From Epiperipatus broadwayi (taxonomy: Eukaryota; Onychophora; Udeonychophora; Euonychophora; Peripatidae): a stretch of 64,000 bases of DNA. Below, in pieces: positions 11,222 through 22,906 of this stretch. The notes under the pieces are model-generated. The model did not search any database. It saw only the letters and a program-made list of their open reading frames with translations, and was not told the DNA's origin. The stretch spans positions 6,263,501-6,327,500 of the forward strand of contig JAQFVV010012446.1 of the NCBI GenBank assembly GCA_028023455.1. The letters run 5' to 3'. The position numbers were made by a program, and so were the translations under genes. The first letter of the stretch is position 1. Every line of letters starts with the position of its first letter.

Positions 11222-12362
11222 TAGAGGAAAAGGATAAATTTAATAGTTTTTTAAAGAAGGGATATGGGGGATGGGTGTTAAATTTTGTTAAAGTTTTTTT
11301 ATTTATTTGTAATAAATGATTTTAAAAATAATTGTTTGGTATATTGTGAAATTCATAATTAAAAAAATTGTGATTTACAATGTTATCTAACAGTTTCTTC
11401 ATTATTGAGTTTTCCAAACACATTTTTAATTTCAATTTTAAAAAAAATTGAATTAATAGTTCTGTAACATCCTGCATAAAACTGCTCACGTGTAAATCAG
11501 GGTTCTGCTAGATAAAGACCTGGGCTATAAAGTAGCTAAATTATTGCAATCCTTGCCACAACATGATACAAAAACCTTTTTCCATTTTCACTCAGACCAT
11601 CTATATAAAAATATTTTTGTCATTAATAAATTGAGCACTGATTTTAAAATGGGGTTTGTAATTGAAAGTCGATTGCTAATAAATTATTCCATTGCACGAT
11701 CTATATCTTGCAAATTAGGAAGTAGTAACAACTCATGAAGGTTGCTATTTTCATTGTCATATTTATTTCAGCGTGCATGCCTAAAGTCGATGGTGAAACT
11801 CTTGAAAAATAGAATATAGATTTTTAAATATGATTCAAATAGGAATTCAGCCATATTTTTATAATGTATATCAAAGAGCTGCATATGGCTTTTGATCTAC
11901 ACTTTGGTTCCTTCGTGTTTTCAGAAAATTCTTCTGAATTCCTAATCAATTTCTGTACTATTTTTTCATATTTTTGATAGATATTTATTTTCTTACCCAC
12001 TTTATTTACATATATTTTAAATTTGATCAAATTACTGTAGTTTTTAAACAAATTTTTTTAAAAAAAACTTTCCATTATACCGATTTTATAACAAATAAAT
12101 ATACTGAACAATAAATTAATTTTTTAAATTTAAATATTTTATTAGTTTTCTTATAGTTTTCTATTTTTTTTTTTTTTTTTTGGTAATGTTCTTCAAAAAT
12201 ACATATTTTTTTATTTCTGAAAATAATCAATTTTGAATTTTATTATTATTTTTTCTATAATGCTAGAAAAAAAGATAAAATAAAGTTCAAATGCTGAATT
12301 TAAACAATTTTATTTCCAAGAATGTATATTTTTAATTTTATGAATTGTTTTTCATAAGTATT
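11222..12362. other. non-coding AT-rich stretch
   Basis: T-rich runs (12163-12181). Open frames at 11544-11738 and 11824-12051 show no domain and are not called. Confidence 0.35.
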
Positions 12363-12370
12363 GTTTAAAT

Positions 12371-13891
12371 CATCGTTTCCCAACCTGTGGTACGCGTACC
12401 ACTGGTGGTACGCGAGTTGCTGGTTGGTGGTACGCGAAAAATAATCAATAATGGCAGACATAAAAAAAATCAAATCATAAAAATATCATAGAAACGTTTT
12501 TTCCTATAATTCATAAAAATTATTTTAATTAATAATGTTATACAGTAAAGTTGTTAATATGTACAGTCGATGATCGAAAATCCAGCAATCGATATCGTTT
12601 TTTTGGAGTGCATTTTTAAATTTAGCCGTTAGCCATTAGTAACTTGAGATATTGCCGCCACTGTTGTCATGGTGCTGCACTCTTGTTCACTTCCCCGCGC
12701 AGCTTACAAGTGACAGGTTATTGTTTGTGATTGTATCGTCTTTGTTTATTAAAATTCATTGATCCCCATATAACCCGCTTATTCGAATTTAGACAAGAAG
12801 GACAGTTTTTTTTTTTGAAGACAATTCTTTTGATCTTTCTTCGAAATTGTATGATTTTGGTTGGCTTCATTCAGGTGATTGCATATTTAACTGATATTTT
12901 TTTGCAAATAAATAACTTAAATTTGACACCTCAGAACAACTCGATAACGATCTTTAATGTTAATGATAAAATTGAAAATATGATTAAGAAATTAGATTTT
13001 TGGAAGCAGTGTATTGAAAACAATCAACCGAAAGTATTCAAAACTCTACATATTTTTTTGTTTGAAAATAAGGTTAGTCTGTCTCAAGATATACGAGAAA
13101 ATATAATAGCACATTTAACAGGATTAAAATTGTCTTTAATGGAATATTTTGCAAAACCCGAAAACACAAATGATAAGTGGATTTCAAACCCCTTCTATGA
13201 AGAACATTTAGAAAAAGCTACATCATTATCAATAAAAGAGAAAGAAAATTTAATAGAATTATCGACACAATCTAATTAATTTTGGTTAAACATTAAAGAT
13301 TATGAACAACTTTCTGAGAAAGCTCTTAAATTATTATTACCATTTACTAGTATGAAATTAGTAGAGAAAGAGCTTTTTCTTCATATATTTAAAAAAAAAA
13401 AAGTATTGAAACAAATTGAATGCAGCTGTAGACTTAAGGGTATACCTCACATCTTTTGAACCAAATTTCAAAAAATTATGTTTTTCGAAACAAGCACAAG
13501 GATCTCATTAAATTTATTTTATAAAAATATTTGATTATGATAAAATATATTAATTGGTTTTTTATAATTTTGTGTTTTTATTAAAACCATTTATTAGTAA
13601 ACGAAATATGACAAAATAGTAGATAAATATGAAACTTTGAACAAACACATATATATATATATGTTACAGTGAATTTATATTTTCAGTGAGTTTATAATCG
13701 TTTAAGCGTGTTTCAATGTAATTTGTCTCATTGTGATGTGAATACATGGTCACCCTATAATATTTATAATGCAAATAAAATAACACACTCGCAATAAATT
13801 TCACAAAATACAATCATTTTTACGAAGTGGTACAATTTAGCGTGATGTACTACCAAGTGGTACGCGAGCCAAAAAAGGTTGGGAAACGCTG
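12371..13891 (+). mobile_element. hAT DNA transposon, internally deleted
   Basis: Terminal inverted repeats CATCGTTTCCCAACC (12371) and CAGCGTTTCCCAACC (reverse complement of the 13877-13891 end) are flanked by an exact 8-bp duplication GTTTAAAT (12363-12370 and 13892-13899), the hAT signature. Subterminal GGTACGCG repeats occur at both ends. At 1,521 bp it is shorter than an autonomous hAT; it keeps only the C-terminal half of the transposase. Confidence 0.92.
12731..13511 (+). pseudogene. hAT transposase C-terminal half, broken
   Basis: Encoded inside the hAT element. The first 182-codon frame contains VIAYLTDIFLQINNLNLTPQ and FWKQCIENNQPKVFKTLHIF, characteristic of the RNase H-like/alpha-helical region of the ZBED5/SCAND3-type hAT transposases. 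After a stop at 13277 the same frame continues (FWLNIKDYEQLSEKALKLLL). After a frameshift near the A-run at 13389-13399 it reads LNAAVDLRVYLTSFEPNF, KKLCFSKQAQ, the hAT C-terminal dimerisation region, ending at a stop at 13509-13511. The N-terminal zinc finger and the first catalytic Asp are missing. The product would cut and paste hAT DNA in the nucleus; this copy cannot. The start codon is arbitrary because the 5' part is deleted. Confidence 0.85.
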
Positions 13892-14072
13892 GTTTAAATC
13901 ATTATAATAGCTGCCTAGAAAATAAATAAAAAAATGTAAGTTGTTGAATTCAATATTAGAACATTGAAACAACATGATTACTCTAATGCTTTTACATTTT
14001 TAAAACATAATTTTAAAGAGTTTTCAAATATGTTTATATAAAAAAATAATGAAATTCTTCCATTATTTAGTT

Positions 14073-15022
14073 CAGGGATGGGTGGGGGGAACCTCTGGTC
14101 CACAGGACAATTCTGGCCTTGAAACTCTCAATCTGGCCCACGAATTTTTTCAAAAATGTATACAAAATGGCTCTATATAAAACTTCTATTTAAACATGCT
14201 GCATATTGCAAATATTGAATTAAGACTTAAATAAAATAAAATATTTTCTTAACTACATCTTTTTCTTTCTCCAACCTTTATAATAGTTCAAGTTTATTCT
14301 ATAAAAGGAGTATATTCCAACAAATTATGTACATTGTGTGGTCATCAAACTATGGATTTAATCTACAATACTGATAGAATTTTCATTGTTTTTGTAGTGA
14401 TTTTCGCAGAAAACATCTAACTAGCAAAAATAAAACTCAAATTTTACTTAGTTTTATTATTATTATTTTGCATTTAATTTTTTTATTATTATTAGGATGG
14501 CTATACCAAATAAGTTAAGAAAAATTTACCTAGAAAATCATGCATTTCTAAAGAAATGGAATAATGCTTTATATATAGAAAGAAAGCTACAAAGCGCATG
14601 TGCATTAGTTTTATGGCATATTACAGTTTATAAACATAGCGTTATATAAATATTTCATTTAGAAAGAAATAGTAAATCAGTGTGCCTAATATGTCTGGAA
14701 AATATTTCAATTAATAAAAAACACAATGTTACTAGGCAGTATTTATCAAAACATTATTATTATAACAAATATTGATGGGGAAGAAAGAAATATTAAAATA
14801 GAAAACTTTAAAAGCAGCTTTATCAAATGGCTGACGTTTTAAGAAAAGTACAAAGGAGTCAGAAAATTCTGTGAGAACAAATTATATATATTTTTTTTAA
14901 AAGCAGAAAATTCAAAATGTTACTTTATTTTTAATTCACAACAAAAAAATTATGGCCGTTGTCATCGTTTAAAAACAGAAAGTTAAAATTAGCCTACCAG
15001 TTGAATAGGTTCCCCACCCTTG
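14073..15022 (+). mobile_element. second hAT element, internally deleted
   Basis: The left end CAGGGATGGGTGGGGGGAAC and the right end (reverse complement CAAGGGTGGGGAACC) are hAT-type termini, followed inside by TCTGGTCCACAGGACAATTC and TCTGGCCCACGAA. Flanking octamers ATTTAGTT (14065-14072) and ATCTAATT (15023-15030) match at 6 of 8, an aged TSD. It is 950 bp and unrelated in sequence to the hAT at 12371. Confidence 0.8.
14640..14880 (+). pseudogene. hAT transposase N-terminal zinc-finger fragment
   Basis: Within the element at 14073-15022, one frame reads NSKSVCLICLENISI, HNVTRQYLSKHY and, after stops, VLRKVQRSQKIL. The C-x2-C ... H-x4-H spacing and the wording resemble the BED-like finger of GTF2IRD2/Charlie-type hAT transposases (CLVC ... 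YNLRRHYETKH). In-frame stops and the missing catalytic part show it is dead. Confidence 0.65.
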
Positions 15023-15044
15023 ATCTAATTGAATTCTTAACGTT

Positions 15045-15260
15045 AGGAAAAAAATTCAAACTTTATTCTTTTCTAAATACACTCAACATGCAGATTACTA
15101 TGGAATATAATATTGAGTGATATTCTTCTACTTTAAGTGTTGTTGGCTTGATCATTGACTTCATGGGAATTGAACCAATATCTTTTAAGTTTGCAAATAT
15201 TGAATTTTAAAGTGAATCTTTAACCAATTAGCCTATCTTCTCTAAGGCAGCAGCAATTCA
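15045..15260 (-). repeat. S1 SINE, antisense
   Basis: The minus strand shows the S1 order: TTGGTTAAAGATTCACTTTA head, GGTTCAATTCCCATG B box, GTCAATGATCAAGCC body, then AATAAAGTTTGAAT at the 3' end. Confidence 0.65.
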
Positions 15261-15344
15261 TAGAGATTCACCATGTCAAAATTTATCATAATTCTTTTCA
15301 GGATTCTTAATGCATTGTCAGGAATTTGTCTAGTTAATTAATAT

Positions 15345-15438
15345 ATGCAGGATTCAAACTCAGACTTTCACTTGACCCACAACTCTCAGTGCCATTTTAT
15401 ATTGCTGGCCCACCTGATCACACACATGTTGAAAATAT
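15345..15438 (-). mobile_element. family B terminal fragment
   Basis: GGATTCAAACTCAGACTTTC, CACAACTCTCAGTGCCAT and CTGATCACACACATGTTGAA match the left end of the element at 6295. It stops where the hammerhead would begin and is joined directly to Penelope-like coding sequence. Confidence 0.65.
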
Positions 15439-15439
15439 A

Positions 15440-15545
15440 GATGAAACTGGTCATCCCAATGAAAAAAAGATTAATATATAAATAATGATTAGAGAGGGAA
15501 AAACAGATATGTCTAAAGTAGTAGACATGTACATATTGGTAAGAA
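15440..15545 (+). pseudogene. Penelope-like element GIY-YIG endonuclease C-terminal fragment
   Basis: One frame reads DETGHPNEKKINI, stop, IMIREGKTDMSKVVDMY. This resembles the C-terminal part of the GIY-YIG endonuclease of Penelope-like elements, where the consensus order is YIGETGR, IKEH, EGK-T-S-VAEH. The GIY and YIG strands are missing, and the Arg after ETG is His here. The sequence starts immediately after a truncated family B end (15345-15438). A second, longer Penelope relic at 52426-53272 ends with the similar EKVDMSKVADY. It is a short relic with no function. Confidence 0.6.
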
Positions 15546-15724
15546 TATGTTTAATTAGTAAAGTATAAAAATAACGGCAGAAAGGAAAAATAAAATAAAG
15601 AAAAATTAATGAAGCTGATCAAATGATAGTAGTAAATAATTCCATAGTAATCAACAATATTTGGAAACCACTCATGAACTTCCTTTTATTTAAAAAAAAA
15701 AAAAAAGAGAGAGAAATCTTTGAC

Positions 15725-15920
15725 AAAATAGCAGAATTGGTTAGATCTCTTTAAATTTGAACCCAGAAACTCTTGAAGATGGGAGAATAATAGCACTCAA
15801 AACATTGGTTTTCATACTAATCTTTTCATTATTATTAAGTAATTAAATGTATTTAATCAAGTATAAATAACATTTTAATTTTTCCAGAAACATTCAACTA
15901 GATGACGGAAATAGTTCAAC
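15725..15920 (+). repeat. S1 SINE, diverged
   Basis: AATTGGTTAGATC head, TTTGAACCCAGAA at the B-box position, GGGAGAATAATAGCACTC body and the 3' end ACATTCAACTAGATGACGGA then AATAGTTCAAC. The middle is AT-expanded. Confidence 0.55.
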
Positions 15921-16691
15921 CTATAATTAATTGCTAATTAAATCCTACCATAATTCTTCAAACAATCCTAAAAATAATAATTAAAATTATAAAAAAAATA
16001 GAATGAAGGCAGGGTATCGTTGAATTTTTAAAAATCTTTTAGGATAATTTAGAATTAAATTTTTAATATAGCTGTAATAATAATATGCTTATTTTGTTTG
16101 TTTATTGACCATTTCCTGTTGACGGACTTGTTCACAATACTGCAGTAAATCAAGTACGTATTCGTAAAAACATGAAAATTCTTTAATAATATATGAAATT
16201 GAGATATAACTATTTCATTTGAGAAGTTACTAATCTATAAATTATTTTAAATGATAAATTAAAAATAATTACATGTCGTGCATGCGGTATAAAATTTTCA
16301 TTTTGTTGATTAAATAATAGGCCGTCAATCAGTTATTCTTAAAGAATTTGAGAATTAAAATAAATTTGATAAAAAATTCAGTTTAGCTTTTTAGATTAGC
16401 TCCATAGTTTATTTTTATTCTCTACGTTTTACATACAGTTGTTGGTGAAATATCAGGTTTTTGAATAGTCAATAGTCACTAAGCTAGGAAAACAACCAAA
16501 TTTTTCTTCATACTATGCTGGAAGCTTTGTAGTTTTTTATTTTCAGATAAATATGCACTCATATTCACATTATTATTAATAAATATGCACTCATGCATGT
16601 TTACATATATATAAATTTACTATTATTATTATTATTATTATTAAATATTTGAAATACAGGTACTCTTTCACATAGCTTAAGCTTAGTTGTA
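15921..16691. other. non-coding AT-rich stretch with (ATT)n
   Basis: An (ATT)n microsatellite lies at 16619-16643. Nothing else supported. Confidence 0.45.
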
Positions 16692-16790
16692 AATATAGGG
16701 GATTTGAACTCAGACTTTCAAGCATCCTTCAACTATCCACACTATCCCATACCACTGATACACATGACCACACACGTGTAGAAAAGATAA

Positions 16791-16853
16791 ATAATCAGCA
16801 ATATATGTGTTCATGCTAAACCAGCACTCATCAGTTGGTCCAGATTATCATCT
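16791..16853 (-). ncRNA. hammerhead ribozyme-like, family B
   Basis: On the minus strand: GATAATCTGGACCAA, CTGATGA (16834-16828), GTGCTGGTTTAGCAT, then GAAC in place of GAAA. Stem I partners are present. The core substitution should abolish cleavage. Confidence 0.45.
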
Positions 16854-17123
16854 CCACATGTATATATAATCTGTGCTCAGTTTTATATTAAGATAGCAAA
16901 CTCTCATACTTTAATGGTCAGGTTTCAATCTACTCCAGCCTCCAACTCTTCAGCCATCAATACCATTGAAAATCTGATGATGTAAAGCATGTGATTTGAG
17001 CTTTCCAATGGTATGTATGGCTGAAGAATTGGAGATTGGAGTAGATTGAAGCCTGTCCATTAAAGTATGAGGGTTTGCTATCTTAATATAAAATTGAGCA
17101 CTGATTATATACGTGTGTGGGAG

Positions 17124-17190
17124 ATGATAATCGGGACCAACTGATGAGTGCTGGTTCAGCACAAAATACATTTATTGATGATTATTTATC
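17124..17190 (+). ncRNA. hammerhead ribozyme-like, family B
   Basis: GATAATCGGGACCAA, CTGATGA (17141-17147), a perfect stem II GTGCTG/CAGCAC, then AAAA where GAAA is required. Loss of the essential G12 position predicts inactivity. Confidence 0.5.
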
Positions 17191-17281
17191 TTTTCTACAT
17201 GTGTGTGGTCATGTGTATCAGTGGTATGAGATAGTGTAGACAGTTGAAGGATGCTTGAAAGTCTGAGTTCAAATCTATATT

Positions 17282-18530
17282 TATTATTTTAAATATATTT
17301 TCTTAGCTAGGGCAAAAAATCCCAGGTTAAGATAGATTTGTCAAATGAGTGTGGATGTACCAATGGTAAATATAGAAAAAAAGACCACAAAAATCTGAAA
17401 ATGGTTTTAGAAGATAAACATTACAGTGAATAAAGCAGTAAGTCATTCGCTAAAGTTAAGAAATAGCTATAGAAAATGCTAATGCAATTATTGGCGAGTT
17501 GAAATTTAAACTTAATGGTAAAAAAGGGCAGAATTAATGCATTATTTATTCGTCTTATTTGGCTTATTAGTTTTTGAGTGAGATATGGAATGTAAATCGG
17601 ATTTACTCAACTCTCCCTCATATTGGTTTCTATCAGGAGCAGAGCCGTGTGCATGCAGCAAGCTCCATCTTGTGAAGCATCAAAAAAATTCCCTGGAACT
17701 TTCTCATATGCATAATGAAGCAGAACCAGTTTATGCTAGATTCAGAAATGATCTCTATTGATGTCAGTTCTGTTAAGGGAGATGTCATATTTCTCTAGTG
17801 CTGACCTTTCGATTGCCTTTATCTGTTTAACTTCTAACAAAAGAATGACATTTCAATAAAGTTTGTTGTTCAGATAACTTGGTTATACATTATATGATTT
17901 TTTTAAAAAAGATTATACATTAATAATGATATTCTGATAAATAAAATTATGATAAAGTAGTAGAGAATAGGTTTTTGTGCCGAAAGAAAACAATGTATCT
18001 GCTTGAATGTTGGAAGAATGTTTTTATGATGTTTTTTGCAAAGTACCCTTAAGGTAGTGAATGCTATTTTAGGCACTATTTAAAAATCTATGAGATCTGT
18101 TGGAAATGGGACTTTACGACTCAAAAAACTTGATCAAGGCACCACAGTCGACCATCAATAAAGATTTCATAATGAGAAATTGATTTTGATTAACTCTTAT
18201 CATAACATATAATTTATTGTATACTGCTTGTATGTTTTTTATGTGAATGACTAAATGCTTGTCACTCTTAATCTAATTTATAGTAGTAACTCACTGTTAA
18301 ACTTTAATAAACTCTTGCATTGTTAAGATGGTTTTTTGAAAATACTGATCTACATTCGACATATTTAATGCTAGTTTTTGCACTATTAAAAAAATATATC
18401 AATATTATATGAAAGTTAAGTAATGATCAGATATCGGAGATTATGTGGGACTGTCCTGGACTTCAGTTGTTTGTCCTGCATTGAAAATTACCCTGGAAAG
18501 TCTCCTGGGTTGGACTTATAACCTTTTTAA
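17282..18530. other. unclassified sequence, possibly decayed LINE body
   Basis: 17590-17850 is less AT-rich than its surroundings and lies upstream of RT-like relics, but I could not identify a domain. The rest is AT-rich. Confidence 0.25.
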
Positions 18531-19480
18531 GTATTGAATAAGTTTTGGATCTTGGAAAAAATGCAGTTGAATCTAATTACCTCAATTAATCAAAATATAA
18601 ACATAAGTAATCATATCTTTATGAAGAAGATCAACTTCTGGGAGGCATACAACCTCATCCATACCAACAGTGCTTCAGGTCCTGCAATGTTTAACATTAG
18701 CAACAATATTATCATTAGAAAATTCAGGTATTAGCACCTTTGGCCTAAGTTTTTAGATTTTATCTTAAAAATTAATTTGGACGCTTTATCTACGAACCAT
18801 TTTCTCTGCTGTAGATGAGGAATCGCACAAATAAACCCCTTTTTCCAGCTCTGTCATAATGCAGATGAAACTGTCAAACACCTGCTTTCACAATGTCAAG
18901 CTCTTCAAAGTCACAGAAATACAATCCTTGCAATATCCAAAATGAAGAAGCACATACTATCACTTCTAATTGACAGTATTACCTTTTTACTATTCACAAT
19001 CTGGTCCATCAGATGCAAATTAATCTTTGACAATTTGATTACTAACAACCAAGAACTTTTCTTATGCTTAGCTTAGTGGGCAAAATTAAAGAAAGAGACA
19101 GGAAACTCCCCCCCCCCCCAGATATATTTGCGGCCACCTGCAGCCTAATCTCTCTTCCCACCAGACCTTTGATCCGAATAAAAAGCTTCTTTATTCAGCC
19201 TCATTTATCAGCAGAATTAGGAATGACAAATGTTTTCCTTGGTTTCACAAGCAAGTATCTACTATTAACTTAACAAAAGATCGAAAGGCCACTTTGATTC
19301 AGGTTGTTTATCCTGATGGCAGCACATTAAACGAGCTCCCTCCCTTAAGGAAATGCATATGGAAATGCTTGTCAGCATTTCTTCTTGATTCAAAGATATC
19401 TTATAGACTGCTTCTTCGAAGATTGGGTACTCTATATAGAAATGATCTACCTTCACATATTTACCCATGCCTCTAGGTAA
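18531..19480 (+). pseudogene. decayed LINE C-terminal region with zinc-knuckle
   Basis: A frame at about 18835-18950 reads FFQLCHNADETVKHLLSQCQ then ALQSHRN, which fits the zf-RVT pattern (C ... H-L-L ... C-x-A-L) found after the reverse transcriptase in many non-LTR elements. Downstream, 19270-19476 is open (CIWKCLSAFLLDSKISYRLL, RRLGTLYRNDLP) and may belong to the same relic. Homology of the upstream 18534-18734 frame (FWEAYNLIHTNSASGP) is unclear. No catalytic motif is visible. It differs from the LINE at 21451 and the one at 33430, so it is a third lineage. Confidence 0.45.
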
Positions 19481-21083
19481 AATGATTTCTTTTTTCATTT
19501 TGATGCCTAAGTGTATTATCTTTGCACTGTTGTAATTTATCTATATCACAAGTATTCAATAAATAGCTTATTTATTTAAAAAACAATATTAATACTAAGT
19601 GTAGCTTTCCCAATTCCTTTGTGAAGATTTTATAATAATTCTTGTATAATGAAGATATATTATAAAAAAAAAATTTACTATGCAAAAAATATGTATAAAT
19701 AAACTTAAGAAATTCTCTCAAACATGTTAAGTGCTTTTTTTTCTTTTTTAACTTTTGGTTGGATATCTTCATTCAGCATTCTGATCACTTCATCCTATTA
19801 TTAACAATATTTTTATGGGAATTATTCAATTAAATAATTATGCAAATATGTATTTTGTGATAAAAATTTGACTATTTTGATTAATCTTTTATTTACCATG
19901 ATTTAGTCATTTTTTAATTGGTAACATTATAATTACTGATCTATTTTATAGTATGTAGTATTTGATTAATTTCACCATTTCCATTTTTTTTTTTTAATGA
20001 TAGTAAAATTGTAATTTTCTGCTAAAGTGTTAAATCAATGTATGTCAAAGTATGTCATGCACTTCGTTTTAAGGCAAAAAGATCAATTTAATGATCTTGT
20101 GGTTATCCTTTAAGGGGGGGGGGAGTCAGTTACTCCAATAAAAATAATTAAATATAGATTATTTTAATTATAAATTTAATTTTAACACTTTGTGGTTAAA
20201 CCATCCATAGAAATGTTTATTAATTGTTATACCTATCAAAATTACATCCTATAAATCATAAAGCCCTCCCCTCTCCCCAATACAATATCTACTTCGTAAT
20301 TTAAATGATATTCAGAAATGGATTTCAATTTGTAAAGGTATTCTCTATTAGTTTTCAAATAGTCTTAACTGTTTAAAGTTTATATAATGATAATCTCTAG
20401 TTTAATAAACGATTAGTAATAGTCATTAATGTATTTATCTGAAATGGTTATCAAAATTGTGAGAGTGAAAAGTTTGACACTTATGAATCAACATATAATA
20501 ACTTTATTTAGAAGTTGTAAAGTCATTTAAAAAAAAGAAAGAGAAATAAAAATAACTTTGATAATAAATGGGATTTTAAAAAAATATTGAAAATATTTGA
20601 AATAAAACAAACAAAAAATGAAGAGAATTTAGGAATATGAATATGTAGAGAAACAAAAATGAAAGGAAGGCAAATAATGCTGAAAAAAATCATATATACC
20701 CCCATTGACTTAATTTTTTTTTTTTTGAGCAAGACTGTATATTTTTTCTCCAAAGGAAGGGGATAGGGGTCTTTGTATTAAGATTTTTTGGGGGCTTTAA
20801 AAGTTAATTCCAGCAATTTAATATTCATGGTAAATCAAAATTTGTTATGTACTGCATTTTTTAAATTAATAGTTAAGATCGAAATCGTCAGAAGTTTGAA
20901 ACACTAGAAGCATCTGAACTGGAAGCGATCCAAGAATCTTATGTTGTAGTGTCTTATTCCACAACTGCTCTAAACCATACAGGGCATTGTTTAAAGACAG
21001 AACAGTTAATATTGATTAGCTTTTATTTTTCTGTGTATATATGTAATTAAAATTTCCTTCCACTTCTTATTTGCATTGCTGAA
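19481..21083. other. non-coding AT-rich stretch
   Basis: Homopolymer runs (T 19988-19999; G 20115-20122; T 20717-20726). Minus-strand frames at 19572-19772 and 20523-20753 are Phe/Lys-rich low-complexity products of AT bias and are not called. Confidence 0.4.
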
Positions 21084-21302
21084 TTATATGTAATATAATA
21101 TACCACATACACCTCAATTTACTACAATGCAGTTTAACATGATTTATTTCGGTTAGAGGAGTAGGAGTAGTGACGTTTATAAAAACTCTGATGATGACTG
21201 CTGGAAAGTTGAAACTGTAGGCAAGAGGAGATAAAATAAACCATATGTTAAACTGCATTGTAGAGCGTAAATTGAGGTGTGTGTGGTATATTATATATGT
21301 AA
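21084..21302 (+). mobile_element. family C palindromic element with one hammerhead
   Basis: Arms 21091-21142 (ATACCACATACACCTCAATT, ACAATGCAGTTTAACAT) and 21241-21294 (reverse complements) enclose a C-type hammerhead in plus orientation. The right edge overlaps the target site of the next element. Confidence 0.7.
21181..21225 (+). ncRNA. hammerhead ribozyme-like, family C
   Basis: CTGATGA (21187-21193), a decayed stem II (TGACTGCTGGAAAGTT), GAAAC (21210-21214), T, then GTA (21216-21218). The core is intact but stem II mismatches make folding doubtful. Confidence 0.45.
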
Positions 21303-21450
21303 TTGTTATTAAAACAGGCAAAACTTTCCATATAGTAGTGCCACTTAGTGCAAGCCTGAGTGATCAATTGATGCCTGAATGCACAAGCCTTCTGGCATCC
21401 ATTGATTACTCTGGCTTGCACTGAGTGGCACTACTGTATGGAGAGTTTTG

Positions 21451-22906
21451 ACCTATTTTGTTTGTGTTGTATTTGAGTGAAATGGAAAGAGCAATAGAAA
21501 GATTAGGAAGAGGGATAGAGATACCGTTAATAGGTAGTAAGGGAGTATATATTTTGTCAGGTCTTTTTTTTGCAGATGATAAATTTTTGTGTACAGAAAG
21601 AAGAGAAGATATGGAAGTTATGTTGAGGATATGTGCAAGGGTTGGTAAAGAGATGGGGATTAAATTTAGTGAAGAAAAATCAAATATAATGATGGTTAAT
21701 ACTGGGAAAAGAGAAGATGTAGAATTTTTATTGGGAGATATTAAGTTAAGTGTGGTGAATAGATATAGTTATTTGGGAATTATTTTAAGTAATCAGAAAA
21801 ATTATTTGGATGAATGGGAGAAAAAATTGATAAATGAAGCAAAGAAAAGAAAGGGGTTGATAAAGAAATTAACAGTGTTTTCATATAATAAATATGATGT
21901 AGTTAGAATTATATGGAAAGGAGTTGCAGTAGCAGGGTTAACATATGGTAATGATGCATTATATGTTAGTAAAGAGGTATTAAATTATTTAAAAAAAGTT
22001 CAAAAAGAAGTAGGAAGACATGCATTGGATGCAGATGTATGGACAGCAAAAGAGGCAATTCAAGGAGAAATGGGATGGTCAAGTTTTCATATGAGAGATG
22101 CAAAAAGTAAAATGAAAATGTTTGATAGATTGCAGTTTATGGATAATAAAAGAATAGCTAAAATAGTATTTAATTGGGTTATGAGTAAAGGGCAGGTAAC
22201 AAGATGGGTGAGAAAGGTAATGCGGTATGCAAAAGATTTGGATAAAGAATTTATATCAGTATATTTGTACAAAAGATGGGATGATTGTGTTAAGATGATT
22301 GTTTAGTGTTATAGTAGTAAGGAATGGGATAAAAGAATAAATTTATTAATAAAGAATAGGGAGTTAGAGAGATGGAGAAATAGTATGGAGAGTAAAAAGA
22401 GTTTAAATATATATAGAAATAAACAGAATATTAGGTGTGAGTTAATATATGATAATAGTAAGGAAAGTAGTTTACTGTTTAAGGCTCGAACGGGATCTTT
22501 AGCTACAAGAGAATATACATGTAAATGGAAAAATATGGGTGATTTATTTTGTAAATTATGTAAGGAAGGAATATAAAATATGAGGCATTTGTTAATTGAA
22601 TGTAAATGCTTGAAAACAGAAAAGGTACATATAATGAAGTTATGGAAGAATAAATATGAAAAAAGTGATTATACAGAAAGTGAATTATTGGTTTTTATGA
22701 TGGGTTTTGGAAAAGATAAAGGGGATTTAGATATAAAAGTTATAGAGTTGACAAAGATTATGTTGTGGAAATGGGATGGAGCAGAATATGGGAAAATTTA
22801 GAGTGGGGAATGGAAAATAAAGTGGCTAACAGGTTTATCTGGGCATAATTGCTGAGATATTCTTGACTTCGTTTAAGGAGAAGCCATAATACATCACATC
22901 ACATCA
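21451..22906 (+). mobile_element. 5'-truncated LINE, youngest copy in the window
   Basis: It encodes the C-terminal part of a non-LTR reverse transcriptase and ends with a short ACATC-repeat 3' tail (CATCACATCACATCA) instead of poly-A. The same LINE appears antisense at 3544-5311 and as a 3' scrap at 50938-51022. Confidence 0.85.
21452..22801 (+). pseudogene. non-LTR reverse transcriptase, C-terminal part, two in-frame stops
   Basis: The frame opens inside the RT palm as PILFVLYLSEMERAIERL, followed by FFADDKFL, the catalytic YADD box with Phe for Tyr (about residue 50), then FSEEKSN and YSYLGIIL, which are standard RT blocks. A linker rich in Lys/Arg follows, then the zinc knuckle FCKLCKEG ... 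MRHLLIECKCL near the C-terminus. Only two stops break it: TAG at 22304-22306 (Glu in the antisense copy) and TAA at 22574-22576. There is no ATG at the true start because the element is 5'-truncated, so endonuclease and N-terminal RT are missing. The intact enzyme would prime reverse transcription at a nicked genomic target. The clade is not certain; a lineage near I/R1/Jockey is possible. Confidence 0.85.

Larger units (their letters stand above)
16692..17281. mobile_element. family B palindromic element with two decayed hammerheads
   Basis: The left end GGGATTTGAACTCAGACTTT and right end GAAAGTCTGAGTTCAAATC are inverted, and arms of about 250 nt carry one hammerhead each. The centre (about 16915-17075) is itself an inverted repeat (CAATCTACTCCAGCCTCCAA / TTGGAGATTGGAGTAGATTG). 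Confidence 0.75.

Noticed and set aside
21458-22306. Longest open frame in the window as a host gene
   Set aside because: RT motifs, zinc knuckle, LINE 3' tail and three other copies show it is a retrotransposon.
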